Positions 17,627-25,591 of a stretch of DNA of 64,000 nt are shown here, piece by piece. This stretch comes from an uncultured Tateyamaria sp. GTDB lineage: Bacteria; Pseudomonadota; Alphaproteobacteria; Rhodobacterales; Rhodobacteraceae. The position numbers were made by a program, and so were the translations under genes. The notes beneath the pieces were generated by a model that was not told where the DNA came from, ran no database searches, and was given only the letters and a program-made list of their open reading frames with translations. The stretch lies in NCBI RefSeq assembly GCF_947503385.1, contig NZ_CANNDO010000001.1, positions 434,001 to 498,000 on the forward strand. Direction: 5' to 3'. Position 1 is the stretch's first letter; each line of letters begins with the position of its first letter.

Positions 17627-18657
17627 TCCATGTCGCTGCGGCGCTTTTGGCTTGGGCCTGTGCGATGACCGCGCAGGCCGAAGGCGATTTGCGCTACACC
17701 GTCATGGACTTTGCCAGTCTCGACGGTTGGGCAGAGGATGATCACGCCGCCGCCCTGACCACTTTTCGCGACACCTGCCGTGACATGGATGATCCCGATT
17801 GGCGCAATCTATGTGCCTTGGCCGGTGACATTCCCGATGCGCGCGCCTTCTTTGAATTGTTCTTTCGCCCGGTTCTGATCGAAGACGGTCAGCCAGCGCT
17901 GTTTACCGGCTATTTCGAACCTGAATTGGATGGCAGCCTGCGCCGGTCCACCCGCTACCGCTTTCCGGTCTACAAGATGCCGCCCGAGGCCAAGAAAATC
18001 CGCCCGTGGCTGACCCGGCGGGCGATCCTCGAAGGGGATGCGATGGACGGGCGCGGCCTTGAGATTGCGTGGGTCGACGATTCGGTTGAATTGTTTTTCC
18101 TACAGGTGCAGGGATCGGGCCGCATCCGTCTGTCCGGCGGTCGGACGATCCGCGTGGGCTATGGCGGGTTCAACGGGCATCCCTATCGGTCTATTGGGCA
18201 GGAACTGGTACGGCGCGGCACCTACCAGTCCCATCAGGTCAGCGCGCAGGTCATCAAGAACTGGGTAAACCGCAACCCGGATGCGGGGCGCGAACTGCTA
18301 TATCATAACCCGTCTTACGTCTTTTTTCGCGAGGTGAGCGAAGTGCCTGCGGACAAGGGCCCGCTGGGCGCGATGAACCGGTCGATCACCACCATGCGGA
18401 CGGTAGCGGTTGACCCTGCCTTTGTCCCGCTGGGCGCGCCGGTCTGGGTCGAAAAGGACGGCAAGGACCCGCTGCGCCGGTTGATGATCGCACAGGACAC
18501 CGGCTCTGCTATCAAGGGCGCGCAACGGGCGGATGTGTTTTTTGGCACCGGCGACAAGGCGGGCCGACGGGCGGGGCGGCTGCGTGATCCGGGGCGGATG
18601 ATGGTGTTGATGCCGATCCAGCGCGCCTATGCCCTGCTGCCCGAAGGTGCGTCATGA
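17599..18657 (+). CDS. mltA: Membrane-bound lytic murein transglycosylase A (MltA)
   Basis: MltA cleaves peptidoglycan glycan strands to 1,6-anhydro-muropeptides in the periplasm. The MltA core runs from GYFEPELDGS to LSGGRTIRVGYGGFNGHPYR, and the C-terminal 3D domain carries IAQDTGSAIKGAQRADVFFG with its conserved Asp residues. The start is uncertain: no ATG fits. TTG 17599 gives a plausible signal peptide (HRRVIHVAAALLAWACAMTAQA) and overlaps the Tim44-like gene by 28 bp. No lipobox Cys is at the cleavage site, so it is probably soluble periplasmic rather than a lipoprotein. Confidence 0.9.
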   Translation: MVVGVHRRVIHVAAALLAWACAMTAQAEGDLRYTVMDFASLDGWAEDDHAAALTTFRDTCRDMDDPDWRNLCALAGDIPDARAFFELFFRPVLIEDGQPALFTGYFEPELDGSLRRSTRYRFPVYKMPPEAKKIRPWLTRRAILEGDAMDGRGLEIAWVDDSVELFFLQVQGSGRIRLSGGRTIRVGYGGFNGHPYRSIGQELVRRGTYQSHQVSAQVIKNWVNRNPDAGRELLYHNPSYVFFREVSEVPADKGPLGAMNRSITTMRTVAVDPAFVPLGAPVWVEKDGKDPLRRLMIAQDTGSAIKGAQRADVFFGTGDKAGRRAGRLRDPGRMMVLMPIQRAYALLPEGAS

Positions 18658-19250
18658 CCCGTCGTCGCCGCGTGCGGCCCGACGAGGAAGCGCTGTGGCG
18701 CAAAGTGGCCGACCAGACGGAGCGGTTGCACGCACATAAACCGCTCAGCCCCGAGGATTTCGTGGAAACGCCACCCCCGGCGACGCCACGCACGCCGATG
18801 ACGTTCGAAGCGATCCGGGTGCCCCAGATCACACCACGGCCCGAGCCCGCCACACGGATCGACATGGCCCCGGCGGTTGCGGATCAGGTGCACGGCAGCA
18901 CGGTGCAGATGGACAAGAAATCCTTTGCCCAGATGAAGCGCGGCAAGCTGCGCCCCGAAGCCAAGCTGGACCTGCACGGTATGACGCTGGACCGCGCGCA
19001 CCCCGCGCTGACGCGGTTCATCCTGTCGGCACACGCACAGGGCAAACGGCTGGTGCTGGTGGTCACGGGCAAGGGCAAGGACCGTGACGAAGGTGGGCCG
19101 ATTCCCGTCCGGCTGGGTGTGTTGCGTCATCAGGTGCCGCAGTGGTTGTCGGTCCCGCCCCTGTCCACGGCTGTGTTGCAGGTAAGTGCTGCGCACAATC
19201 GCCACGGCGGCGGCGGCGCCTACTACGTCTATCTACGCAAGCGTCGGTAG
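18654..19250 (+). CDS. Smr domain protein
   Basis: A 198-aa protein with a charged, Pro-rich N-terminal half (1-100) and a C-terminal Smr domain (about 108-198). The domain includes LDLHGMTLDRAHPALTRFI (the LDLHG motif) and VVTGKGKD, then HNRHGGGGAYYVYLRK. Smr domains are nicking or structure-binding endonuclease modules related to the MutS2 C-terminus; in alphaproteobacteria the role is unknown. The start overlaps the mltA stop by ATGA. The 3' end overlaps the convergent MFS gene by 18 bp. Confidence 0.92.
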   Translation: MTRRRRVRPDEEALWRKVADQTERLHAHKPLSPEDFVETPPPATPRTPMTFEAIRVPQITPRPEPATRIDMAPAVADQVHGSTVQMDKKSFAQMKRGKLRPEAKLDLHGMTLDRAHPALTRFILSAHAQGKRLVLVVTGKGKDRDEGGPIPVRLGVLRHQVPQWLSVPPLSTAVLQVSAAHNRHGGGGAYYVYLRKRR

Positions 19251-20477
19251 CGCGCTCCGGGACCGCGAAATCCCGATCCACATCATCACGGATGTAAAGA
19301 TGAAAAAGGCTGCGACGCCGATATACTGCGTCTCCAGCCCCACGCCCGCGTCGATCAGAACACCGGTCAGCCCCGGCCCGATGGCCGAGCCAAGGACCAT
19401 GACCGCCGCCGCCATCGCTTTGATCGACCCGATGTGTTGCGTACCGTAAAATTCGGCCCAAAAGGCATTGGGCAAGGTGCTGTTGGCCCCTGTCGTCAGC
19501 GCGAGAAAGGCAAGGCCAAGCCCCGCCACCCAGAACCCGTCCGCCACGGCAAAAGTGACAAAGGCCGCAACCAGCGGCAACTGGAACCACGGCATCAGCC
19601 GCGCGGTGCCCAGACGGTCCAGTGCGATGCCAGACAGGAACATCGCGCCGATGGACACCACCGTGTAGATCGGGAACAGGGACACAAGGGCGATATGGCT
19701 CAACCCTTTGATCCCGGCGAAATGCACCTGCTGAAAAAAGAATGCGGTGTTGAACGCGGATGGCCCCAGCAGCGCAGGCACCATGAACCAAAAAAGCGGG
19801 TGGCGCATCGCCTGCCCCCGCGTCCAGTGTTGCCCGCCCATCCCGAGGGACTGGTTTTCCTGCGCCATGGATTGCGGCGTGCGTTCCTGCCGGAGCAGCG
19901 ACATCAGGATCGGGATACCCCCCAAGGCTAGCCCCGCGGCAACCACCCACAAGACGCGCCAATCAAGGATGGTGAGCAACGCCACAAAGGTGATCGGCAG
20001 CACCGCCTCTCCGACAGAAAACCCGAGCGTTGCAATCGACAGGGCGCGGCCCCGTGTGGCGACGAACCAGCGGCTCATTGCAACAACGGCGATATGGCTG
20101 GTCATCCCCTGCCCGGTCAGCCGCAGGGCAAAGATGATCGCGGGCAGCAGAACGGCATAGGGGTTCACGGCCATGGCAAGGCAGGACAGCGCCAGCAGCG
20201 CCAGAACGATCACACCCAAACTGCGGGCACGCCAACGATCCGTCAGCCCGCCGGCCCAGATCATCACCGCTGCGGATGCCATCGTGCCGGTGGCATAGAT
20301 CATGCCCCACGCGCCGTGCGACAGGTCAAACGCGCCCTGCACTTCGGCCGCAAAAAGCGAAATGAAAAAGGTCTGTCCAAAGGATGACAGCAAGGTCAGC
20401 AACGCGCCCGCCGAAAGCCAACGCGCGTTTTGCCTGAGGAACGGACCCCAAGGCTCAATGACGCGGCGCGTTGTCAC
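19233..20477 (-). CDS. MFS transporter
   Basis: A 414-aa major facilitator with 12 predicted helices. Between helices 2 and 3 the sequence GGLTDRWRARSLG matches the family's GxLaDRxGrrxxl motif. The central cytoplasmic loop is around residues 200-235 (LLRQERTPQSMAQENQSLGM). The family resembles monocarboxylate/oxalate-formate-type permeases, but the substrate cannot be assigned. GTG 20477 overlaps the last base of the preceding hydrolase gene's TAG stop (TAGTG), implying coupling with it. Its 3' end runs 18 bp into smr from the other strand. Confidence 0.9.
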   Translation of the reverse strand: MTTRRVIEPWGPFLRQNARWLSAGALLTLLSSFGQTFFISLFAAEVQGAFDLSHGAWGMIYATGTMASAAVMIWAGGLTDRWRARSLGVIVLALLALSCLAMAVNPYAVLLPAIIFALRLTGQGMTSHIAVVAMSRWFVATRGRALSIATLGFSVGEAVLPITFVALLTILDWRVLWVVAAGLALGGIPILMSLLRQERTPQSMAQENQSLGMGGQHWTRGQAMRHPLFWFMVPALLGPSAFNTAFFFQQVHFAGIKGLSHIALVSLFPIYTVVSIGAMFLSGIALDRLGTARLMPWFQLPLVAAFVTFAVADGFWVAGLGLAFLALTTGANSTLPNAFWAEFYGTQHIGSIKAMAAAVMVLGSAIGPGLTGVLIDAGVGLETQYIGVAAFFIFTSVMMWIGISRSRSALPTLA

Positions 20478-21577
20478 TAGCGGCTGCGGCGCGACGGAGC
20501 GGTAAGCTCGATCTCGGTTGCGCGGGTCAGGATACGACGCTGGCCCGGAATGACGAGGGTCGCGCCCGTGCGCCCGCGCACAAATTCGCGGTCCAGATCG
20601 GCGCTGCGTTTCAGGATCTGGATCAACGCGGGCGACCCTGCGGCGATAAAGTGGTTGCCGGATTGTCGGTCCGAAAAGGCGGAGACATCCAGAACCGTGA
20701 CCGGCAGATCACCGATATCTTCGGCGTCGTTTATATTGCCCAATTGCGAGCGTTCCCCCCGCAACCGCGCGGACAAGCGCAGCACGATATCCTTACGCGA
20801 CACGACAACGACAAAGGGGTCCGGCACCGTCTGGAACCGGGCAATCTGGGTGCGGAACAGGTCGACGTTCAGGTCAGGCGACATCAGGATCACACCGCTG
20901 AGCGACCGTTCCGCCCAACCGGGTTCCGCGATTTCCAGTTGGCGCAGGGTTTCCATCACCAAATAGCTGCCCATGGAATGCGCAACGAGAAGGATATCGG
21001 GATTGCCTGCCGCCTCTACCGCGCGCAGCAAATCGGCCAGACCGTCGCGCGCAAACAGCGCGCTGTCCTGATCGTATTCGTAGCCCAACGGGTTGGCGCG
21101 GCTGGGCCAGGAATAGCTGACCAGCGCGCCGGGGACCTCAAGGTCATGGCCCAGCTGCGCCATACGAAAGGCCGAATCGGCAAAGCTGTTGTTGAAGCCG
21201 TGCACAAACACAGTGACCTCGCGCCGCCCGGTCGAGGATCGGGTGATTTCTTGGCTGAGCGCTGCGGCAAAAGACTGTGGATTGCGGTGCTGATCCAGCG
21301 ACGCAAGGGCAAAATCGCGCTCCGGTTTCGGCTTGTCGAACCCGTCCGACACGGTGCCGACCTCACGTTCGGGCGGGATCGACACCTGACTTTGCAACAG
21401 GGTCAGTGACGGGCTACGGCCAATGCCAAATTCACCGGCATCGTTCATGGCGCGGGTTGTGCCGATGAACACGGTGCGGTTGATGCCGACGTTCAGCGCT
21501 TCGGGCACGACGGGGGCTGCGGTTCTGTCGCTGCACCCAATCAGCAGGATCATCGTTAACAGCGAAAGCCAGCGCAT
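20477..21577 (-). CDS. Alpha/beta hydrolase lipoprotein (DUF900 family)
   Basis: A 366-aa probable lipoprotein: the signal sequence MRWLSLLTMILLIGC places the lipid-modified Cys at 15. The alpha/beta hydrolase part has FVHGFNNSFADSAFRMAQL (oxyanion strand), the nucleophile elbow VAHSMGS (Ser) and a late His in SGNHFIAAGSP. This matches the DUF900 esterase-like family. The catalytic triad looks intact, but the substrate is unknown. It is coupled to the downstream MFS gene by TAGTG, so hydrolysis and transport may be linked; that is inference from layout only. Confidence 0.9.
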   Translation of the reverse strand: MRWLSLLTMILLIGCSDRTAAPVVPEALNVGINRTVFIGTTRAMNDAGEFGIGRSPSLTLLQSQVSIPPEREVGTVSDGFDKPKPERDFALASLDQHRNPQSFAAALSQEITRSSTGRREVTVFVHGFNNSFADSAFRMAQLGHDLEVPGALVSYSWPSRANPLGYEYDQDSALFARDGLADLLRAVEAAGNPDILLVAHSMGSYLVMETLRQLEIAEPGWAERSLSGVILMSPDLNVDLFRTQIARFQTVPDPFVVVVSRKDIVLRLSARLRGERSQLGNINDAEDIGDLPVTVLDVSAFSDRQSGNHFIAAGSPALIQILKRSADLDREFVRGRTGATLVIPGQRRILTRATEIELTAPSRRSR

Positions 21578-21633
21578 GTCGGTTGTCCCAGTACATTACT
21601 GAACTGAGGCGTACGCCAATTGTCTGCGCGAGG

Positions 21634-22941
21634 CTAGAGCACGTAGCGGCTCACATCCGCCGATTTGACCAATTCTCCCAGATGCATGTCCACAAAGGCG
21701 GCATCGACCGTGATCTCTTCGCCGCCGCGGTCGGGGGCGGTGAACGACAGTTCCTCGAACACACGTTCGAGCACGGTGTACAGACGGCGCGCGCCGATAT
21801 TCTCGACGCTTTGGTTCACCTCGGCGGCGATGCGGGCGAGCGCCTGAATGCCATCGGGGTCAAAGGTCACGGTGACCGCCTCGGTTGCCATGAGGGCGGT
21901 GTACTGCCGGGTCAGCGCATTGTCCGTCTCGGTCAGGATACGGACAAAGTCCTCTTCGGTCAGGGCGCGCAGTTCAACCCGGATCGGCAGCCGGCCCTGC
22001 AATTCGGGCAACAGGTCCGACGGTTTTGCGATATGGAACGCACCAGACGCAATGAACAGGATGTGGTCGGTTTTGACTGCGCCGTGTTTGGTGCTGACGG
22101 TTGTCCCTTCGATCAGGGGCAGCAGATCGCGCTGCACCCCCTCGCGACTGACATCCGCGCCGCGCGCATCCGACCGGGCACAGACCTTGTCGATTTCGTC
22201 CAGAAAGACGATGCCGTTTTCCTGCACCGCCTCAAGCGCGGCCTTGGTCACAGTTTCATCGTCCAACAGTTTGTCCGCCTCTTCGCCGATCAGCACCTCA
22301 TAGCTTTGGGCGACGGTCAGCTTTTTCTTAACAGTGCGCCCGCCCATGGCTTTGCCCAGCAGATCACCGATATTCATCATGCCCATGTTGCCGCCGGGCT
22401 GGCCGGGGATGTCCATCATGGGGAACGGGCTGGAGGTGTCGGTCACCTCCAGTTCGATGATTGTGTCGTCCAGCTCTCCGCTTTTGAGCTTCTTGCGGAA
22501 CATCTCGCGCGTGGCGTCGCGGGCGTCGGTGCCTGCGATAGCCTCGATCACGCGGTTCTCGGCGGCGGCGTGGGCGTTCGCCTTGACGTCTTCGCGCATA
22601 TGCTCGCGGGTGTCGATGATAGCCGCGTCCACCAGATCGCGGATGATCTGTTCCACATCGCGGCCAACATAGCCCACTTCGGTAAACTTGGTCGCCTCGA
22701 CCTTGAGGAACGGCGCGCGGGCCAGTTTGGCAAGGCGGCGGCTGATCTCGGTCTTGCCCACGCCGGTGGGGCCAATCATCAGGATATTCTTGGGATAGAC
22801 CTCGTCCCGCAAATCATCGCCCAGCTGCTTGCGCCGCCAACGGTTGCGCAGGGCCACAGCCACGGCGCGCTTGGCGTCTTTCTGTCCAATGATGAACCGG
22901 TCAAGCTCGGATACAATCTCGCGGGGGGTCAGATCAGTCAC
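21634..22941 (-). CDS. hslU: ATP-dependent protease ATPase subunit HslU
   Basis: HslU (435 aa) is the AAA+ unfoldase that feeds the HslV peptidase. [20 protein letters not shown] is the family N-terminus; Walker [10 protein letters not shown], the pore loop [14 protein letters not shown], Walker B FLDEIDKV and the C-terminal [14 protein letters not shown] (sensor 2), ending DVSRYVL, are present. GTG 22941 gives the normal length; an ATG-like extension to 23067 adds 42 unconserved residues. Unusually, it is separated from hslV by a DM13 gene on the opposite strand, so the two subunits are not simply co-transcribed. Confidence 0.96.
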   Translation of the reverse strand: MTDLTPREIVSELDRFIIGQKDAKRAVAVALRNRWRRKQLGDDLRDEVYPKNILMIGPTGVGKTEISRRLAKLARAPFLKVEATKFTEVGYVGRDVEQIIRDLVDAAIIDTREHMREDVKANAHAAAENRVIEAIAGTDARDATREMFRKKLKSGELDDTIIELEVTDTSSPFPMMDIPGQPGGNMGMMNIGDLLGKAMGGRTVKKKLTVAQSYEVLIGEEADKLLDDETVTKAALEAVQENGIVFLDEIDKVCARSDARGADVSREGVQRDLLPLIEGTTVSTKHGAVKTDHILFIASGAFHIAKPSDLLPELQGRLPIRVELRALTEEDFVRILTETDNALTRQYTALMATEAVTVTFDPDGIQALARIAAEVNQSVENIGARRLYTVLERVFEELSFTAPDRGGEEITVDAAFVDMHLGELVKSADVSRYVL

Positions 22942-23111
22942 TGGCAGCTTCGCTTTTGTTACAATGTGCCGCTGATACCTAGGCAAATTCGCAGCAAACG
23001 CAACCTGAGCGCCGGATTTCGCGCGCAAACCATCACGTGCGCGAGAGGTCGGGTTCTTTTGTCGCACCTCTGGCGTACCTTGGCCCCGTCACACGCAACG
23101 GAGATTCCCCG

Positions 23112-23498
23112 ATGACCAACCGCCGCTCATTCCTGATCGCCTCGTCCGCCTTGCTGGCGTCCACCGCCCTGCCCGCCTTTGCCGGTGGCCATGGCCGCAT
23201 CGGGGAATTCACCGGGGCCAGCAACCACGTCACCAAAGGCCGCGCCGAGGTGGTGACCAAGGGCGGCATGAGCGAGGTGATCCTGCTGGATGACTTCTGG
23301 TTCGATGGTGCGCCCGATCCCAAGGTTGCGCTGGGCCGCGATGGTTATGACCCCGCAACGCTCATGGGCAAATTGTCCAAGAACGCGGGCAAGCAAAGCT
23401 ATGCCGTGCCCGCAGGCATTGATGCCGCGCAATACAACGAGGTCTGGATCTGGTGCGAAAAGTTCAACGTGCCGCTGGGCGTGGCCAAGCTGAACTGA
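23112..23498 (+). CDS. Secreted DM13 domain protein
   Basis: A 128-aa exported protein. A signal peptide (MTNRRSFLIASSALLASTALPAFA, with Arg-Arg before the hydrophobic core and AFA as cleavage site) precedes a DM13 domain with FTGASNHVTKGRAEVV, EVILLDDFWFDGAPDPKVAL and VWIWCEKFNVPLGVAKL. DM13 domains hold one near-invariant Cys (here in WIWC) and have been proposed to act in redox or electron transfer; the function is unproven. ATG 23112 is chosen because it starts the signal peptide. It lies between hslV and hslU on the opposite strand. Confidence 0.88.
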   Translation: MTNRRSFLIASSALLASTALPAFAGGHGRIGEFTGASNHVTKGRAEVVTKGGMSEVILLDDFWFDGAPDPKVALGRDGYDPATLMGKLSKNAGKQSYAVPAGIDAAQYNEVWIWCEKFNVPLGVAKLN

Positions 23499-23560
23499 AC
23501 CGTCTCTAACACGCGACATTTCAGGCCACCCTGTTGCCGGGGCGGTCTTTTCCATTGCCG

Positions 23561-24118
23561 TCAGGCGCTGATCGTTTCGACGGTCAGGTTTCCGTTGGTG
23601 TAAACGCAGATGTCGGCGGCGATGGCCATGGCATCGCGCGCGACCGCCTCGGCATCGCGGTTGCTGTCCATCATCCCGCGCGCGGCCGCCAGCGCGTAGT
23701 TGCCGCCCGAACCAATCGCCGCCACGTCATGTTCCGGTTCCAGCACGTCGCCCGCGCCGGTGATGACGAACATATCGGCACCGTCCGTGACAATCAGCAT
23801 AGCCTCCAGCTTTTGCAGGTATTTGTCGGTACGCCAGTCCTTGGCCAGCTCCACGCTGGCGCGGGCCAGTTGGCCGGGCGTCGCTTCCAGCTTGGTCTCC
23901 AGCCGTTCCAACAAGGTGAACGCATCCGCTGTGGACCCGGCAAACCCCGCCACGACGTCATGCCCACCGGGTGACAGGCGGCGCACCTTGCGGGCCGTGC
24001 CCTTGATCACGGTCTGACCCAGCGACACCTGCCCGTCGCCCGCGATGACGACTGTGCCGCCTTTTTTGACGCCGATGATCGTGGTGCCGTGCCATCCGGG
24101 AAAGTCTGTGTTTGCCAT
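23561..24118 (-). CDS. hslV: ATP-dependent protease peptidase subunit HslV
   Basis: HslV (185 aa) is the threonine peptidase of the HslUV (ClpQY) complex. A short propeptide [11 protein letters not shown] ends before TTIIGVKK, whose first Thr is the N-terminal nucleophile after processing. [11 protein letters not shown], the Lys-containing RKVRRL and the glycine-rich [15 protein letters not shown] are standard. It lies upstream of hslU on the same strand, but 62 bp plus a whole opposite-strand DM13 gene intervene. It is divergent from a phosphotransferase gene. Confidence 0.96.
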   Translation of the reverse strand: MANTDFPGWHGTTIIGVKKGGTVVIAGDGQVSLGQTVIKGTARKVRRLSPGGHDVVAGFAGSTADAFTLLERLETKLEATPGQLARASVELAKDWRTDKYLQKLEAMLIVTDGADMFVITGAGDVLEPEHDVAAIGSGGNYALAAARGMMDSNRDAEAVARDAMAIAADICVYTNGNLTVETISA

Positions 24119-24185
24119 GTCCGCCTCATATTCTGATCTTCGCCTATATGCGCCTTTGCGCGGGCGGCTTCAATCCGAGGGCGGG

Positions 24186-25169
24186 ATGTGGTCAGGTGCC
24201 GTCATGGGCATCGGGCGAGATCCACGGGTAAAGCAGGCGCTGGCGGCATGGGCCGACATTGCGCCATCGCTTGATCTTGATCCGGTTGCGTTTCGGTCCA
24301 AGCTGATCTGGCAAAAGGATGAACCGACGCGCAGCCACGTTGTTTTGCGACTGACCGGACCGCGCCGGTTGATCCTCAAGATGGTGATCCGTGCCCCCGC
24401 AGCCGATCCGCTGGATGCCGCCGTGTCCGCGTTGCGCGACGCGCATCAGCGCCTTGGTGATCAACCCAAGGCCCATGCGCCCGAAGTGTTGTTTGCCAGT
24501 GACAGTGTGGTGTTGATGACCGAGGCCAAAGGCAAAACGTTGGAGGATCATCTGACCACAGGTCGCGCGCCTGCCCCGCTGTTGCGCCGCGCTGGCGCGT
24601 GGCTTGCCGCCTTTCACGGGACGGGGCCGGTGGAACACCGGACCTATCAGCCACGCTTTATGCTGGAACATGTGGGCAGAATGGCGCAGGCCGTCCGCGC
24701 GGGCGACCTAGACGTGGCGGAGCCTGATCTGTTCCTCGGCTGTTGTGCCGCCCTGCCCACGCGCGCGGTCGAGGGTGCGCAGACCATCTCGGCGGCCAAG
24801 CACGGCGATTTCAACATCCGCAATCTGTTGCTGGGGCCCGACGGTGAAACCGGTCTGGATTTCAAACCACTGTCGACTGCCCCAGTGGGTTTTGACATTG
24901 CAAGGCTGCTGATGGATTACGCCGAGTTGCATCAGCCGGGCGACGCTGTGCCCGCCGGTGCGGTACTGTCACCTGCCACCTGTGCTGCGTTTTTTGAGGG
25001 GTACACGCTGGTCGGTCAGGATGATCCGGCGGTGCAGTTCCTGCCGCATGTGCAATTGCTGAATGACTGGCGATTGATCCCGGCGCAGCCATCGCGCCGC
25101 AGTTGGCGGCAGGCGGCGCGGATGGACGCGATTGCCGCCTTGGCCCGAAACGTCTTGGCCCAAACGTAA
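24186..25169 (+). CDS. Aminoglycoside-phosphotransferase-fold kinase, unknown substrate
   Basis: A 327-aa protein of the APH/choline-kinase superfamily. The catalytic loop KHGDFNIRNLLL (HGDxxxxN pattern) and the metal-binding segment GLDFKPLSTAPVGFDIARLL with its Asp are visible. Upstream, VVLMTEAKGKTLEDHL resembles the hinge. The start is uncertain: ATG 24186 has GAGG 5 bases upstream; ATG 24117 would overlap the divergent hslV start codon, and ATG 24204 is also possible. A bidirectional-looking hairpin ends it. Possible substrates include sugars, cell-wall or lipopolysaccharide groups, or small amines; none can be chosen. Confidence 0.82.
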   Translation: MWSGAVMGIGRDPRVKQALAAWADIAPSLDLDPVAFRSKLIWQKDEPTRSHVVLRLTGPRRLILKMVIRAPAADPLDAAVSALRDAHQRLGDQPKAHAPEVLFASDSVVLMTEAKGKTLEDHLTTGRAPAPLLRRAGAWLAAFHGTGPVEHRTYQPRFMLEHVGRMAQAVRAGDLDVAEPDLFLGCCAALPTRAVEGAQTISAAKHGDFNIRNLLLGPDGETGLDFKPLSTAPVGFDIARLLMDYAELHQPGDAVPAGAVLSPATCAAFFEGYTLVGQDDPAVQFLPHVQLLNDWRLIPAQPSRRSWRQAARMDAIAALARNVLAQT

Positions 25170-25195
25170 AAAAGGCCCCGCGACGGGGGCCTTTT
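25168..25195. terminator. Bidirectional intrinsic terminator
   Basis: AAAAAAGGCCCCG and CGGGGGCCTTTT form a strong GC-rich stem with A-run and T-run on either side. It overlaps the stop of the phosphotransferase gene and lies 20 bp past the trxA stop, so it can end transcription from both converging units. Confidence 0.88.
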
Positions 25196-25215
25196 CATCA
25201 CCATCGGTTAGCGGC

Positions 25216-25536
25216 TCAGATCGACTCTTCGATCCAGCTTTGCAAGGTGGATTTGGGTGCAGCACCAGCCCTGTTCGACACGACTTCGCCGTCTTTGAAG
25301 ATGAACAGCGCGGGAATGCCGCGCACCCCCATCTGGGCAGGTGCGTTCGGGTTCGAATCTACGTCGACCTTTACGATCTTGACCTTGCCTTCCATCTCGT
25401 CGGACAGCTCTTCGAGCATTGGACCAATCTGTTTGCAGGGTCCGCACCATTCTGCCCAGAAATCGACGACGACCGGCAGATTGGACTGCCTCACTTCGCT
25501 GTCGAACGTGTCGTCTGTAACGGCCATCGTTGCCAT
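25216..25536 (-). CDS. trxA: Thioredoxin
   Basis: TrxA (106 aa) is the cytosolic disulfide reductase. [15 protein letters not shown] holds the redox pair C31/C34; DVDSNPN, the cis-Pro in [11 protein letters not shown] and the C-terminal amphipathic helix are typical. ATG 25536 has CTGGAG 8 bases upstream; a second ATG three codons later is possible. It is the last gene of the regB-to-trxA minus-strand run, 55 bp after addA, a conserved alphaproteobacterial placement. A hairpin terminator follows. Confidence 0.97.
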   Translation of the reverse strand: MATMAVTDDTFDSEVRQSNLPVVVDFWAEWCGPCKQIGPMLEELSDEMEGKVKIVKVDVDSNPNAPAQMGVRGIPALFIFKDGEVVSNRAGAAPKSTLQSWIEESI

Positions 25537-25591
25537 GTCTATGTCTCCAGAAAGGGGCATCAAGCGTTGGACTGGCAAGGTAAGAACCCCA

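Noticed and set aside
21583..23115. 510-codon open frame opposite hslU
   Set aside because: Antisense to hslU along its whole length; no family motif and composition of a shadow frame.
25340..25365. tRNA-like T-arm string (GGTTCGAATC)
   Set aside because: It lies inside trxA in the correct reading frame and no acceptor, D or anticodon arm surrounds it.
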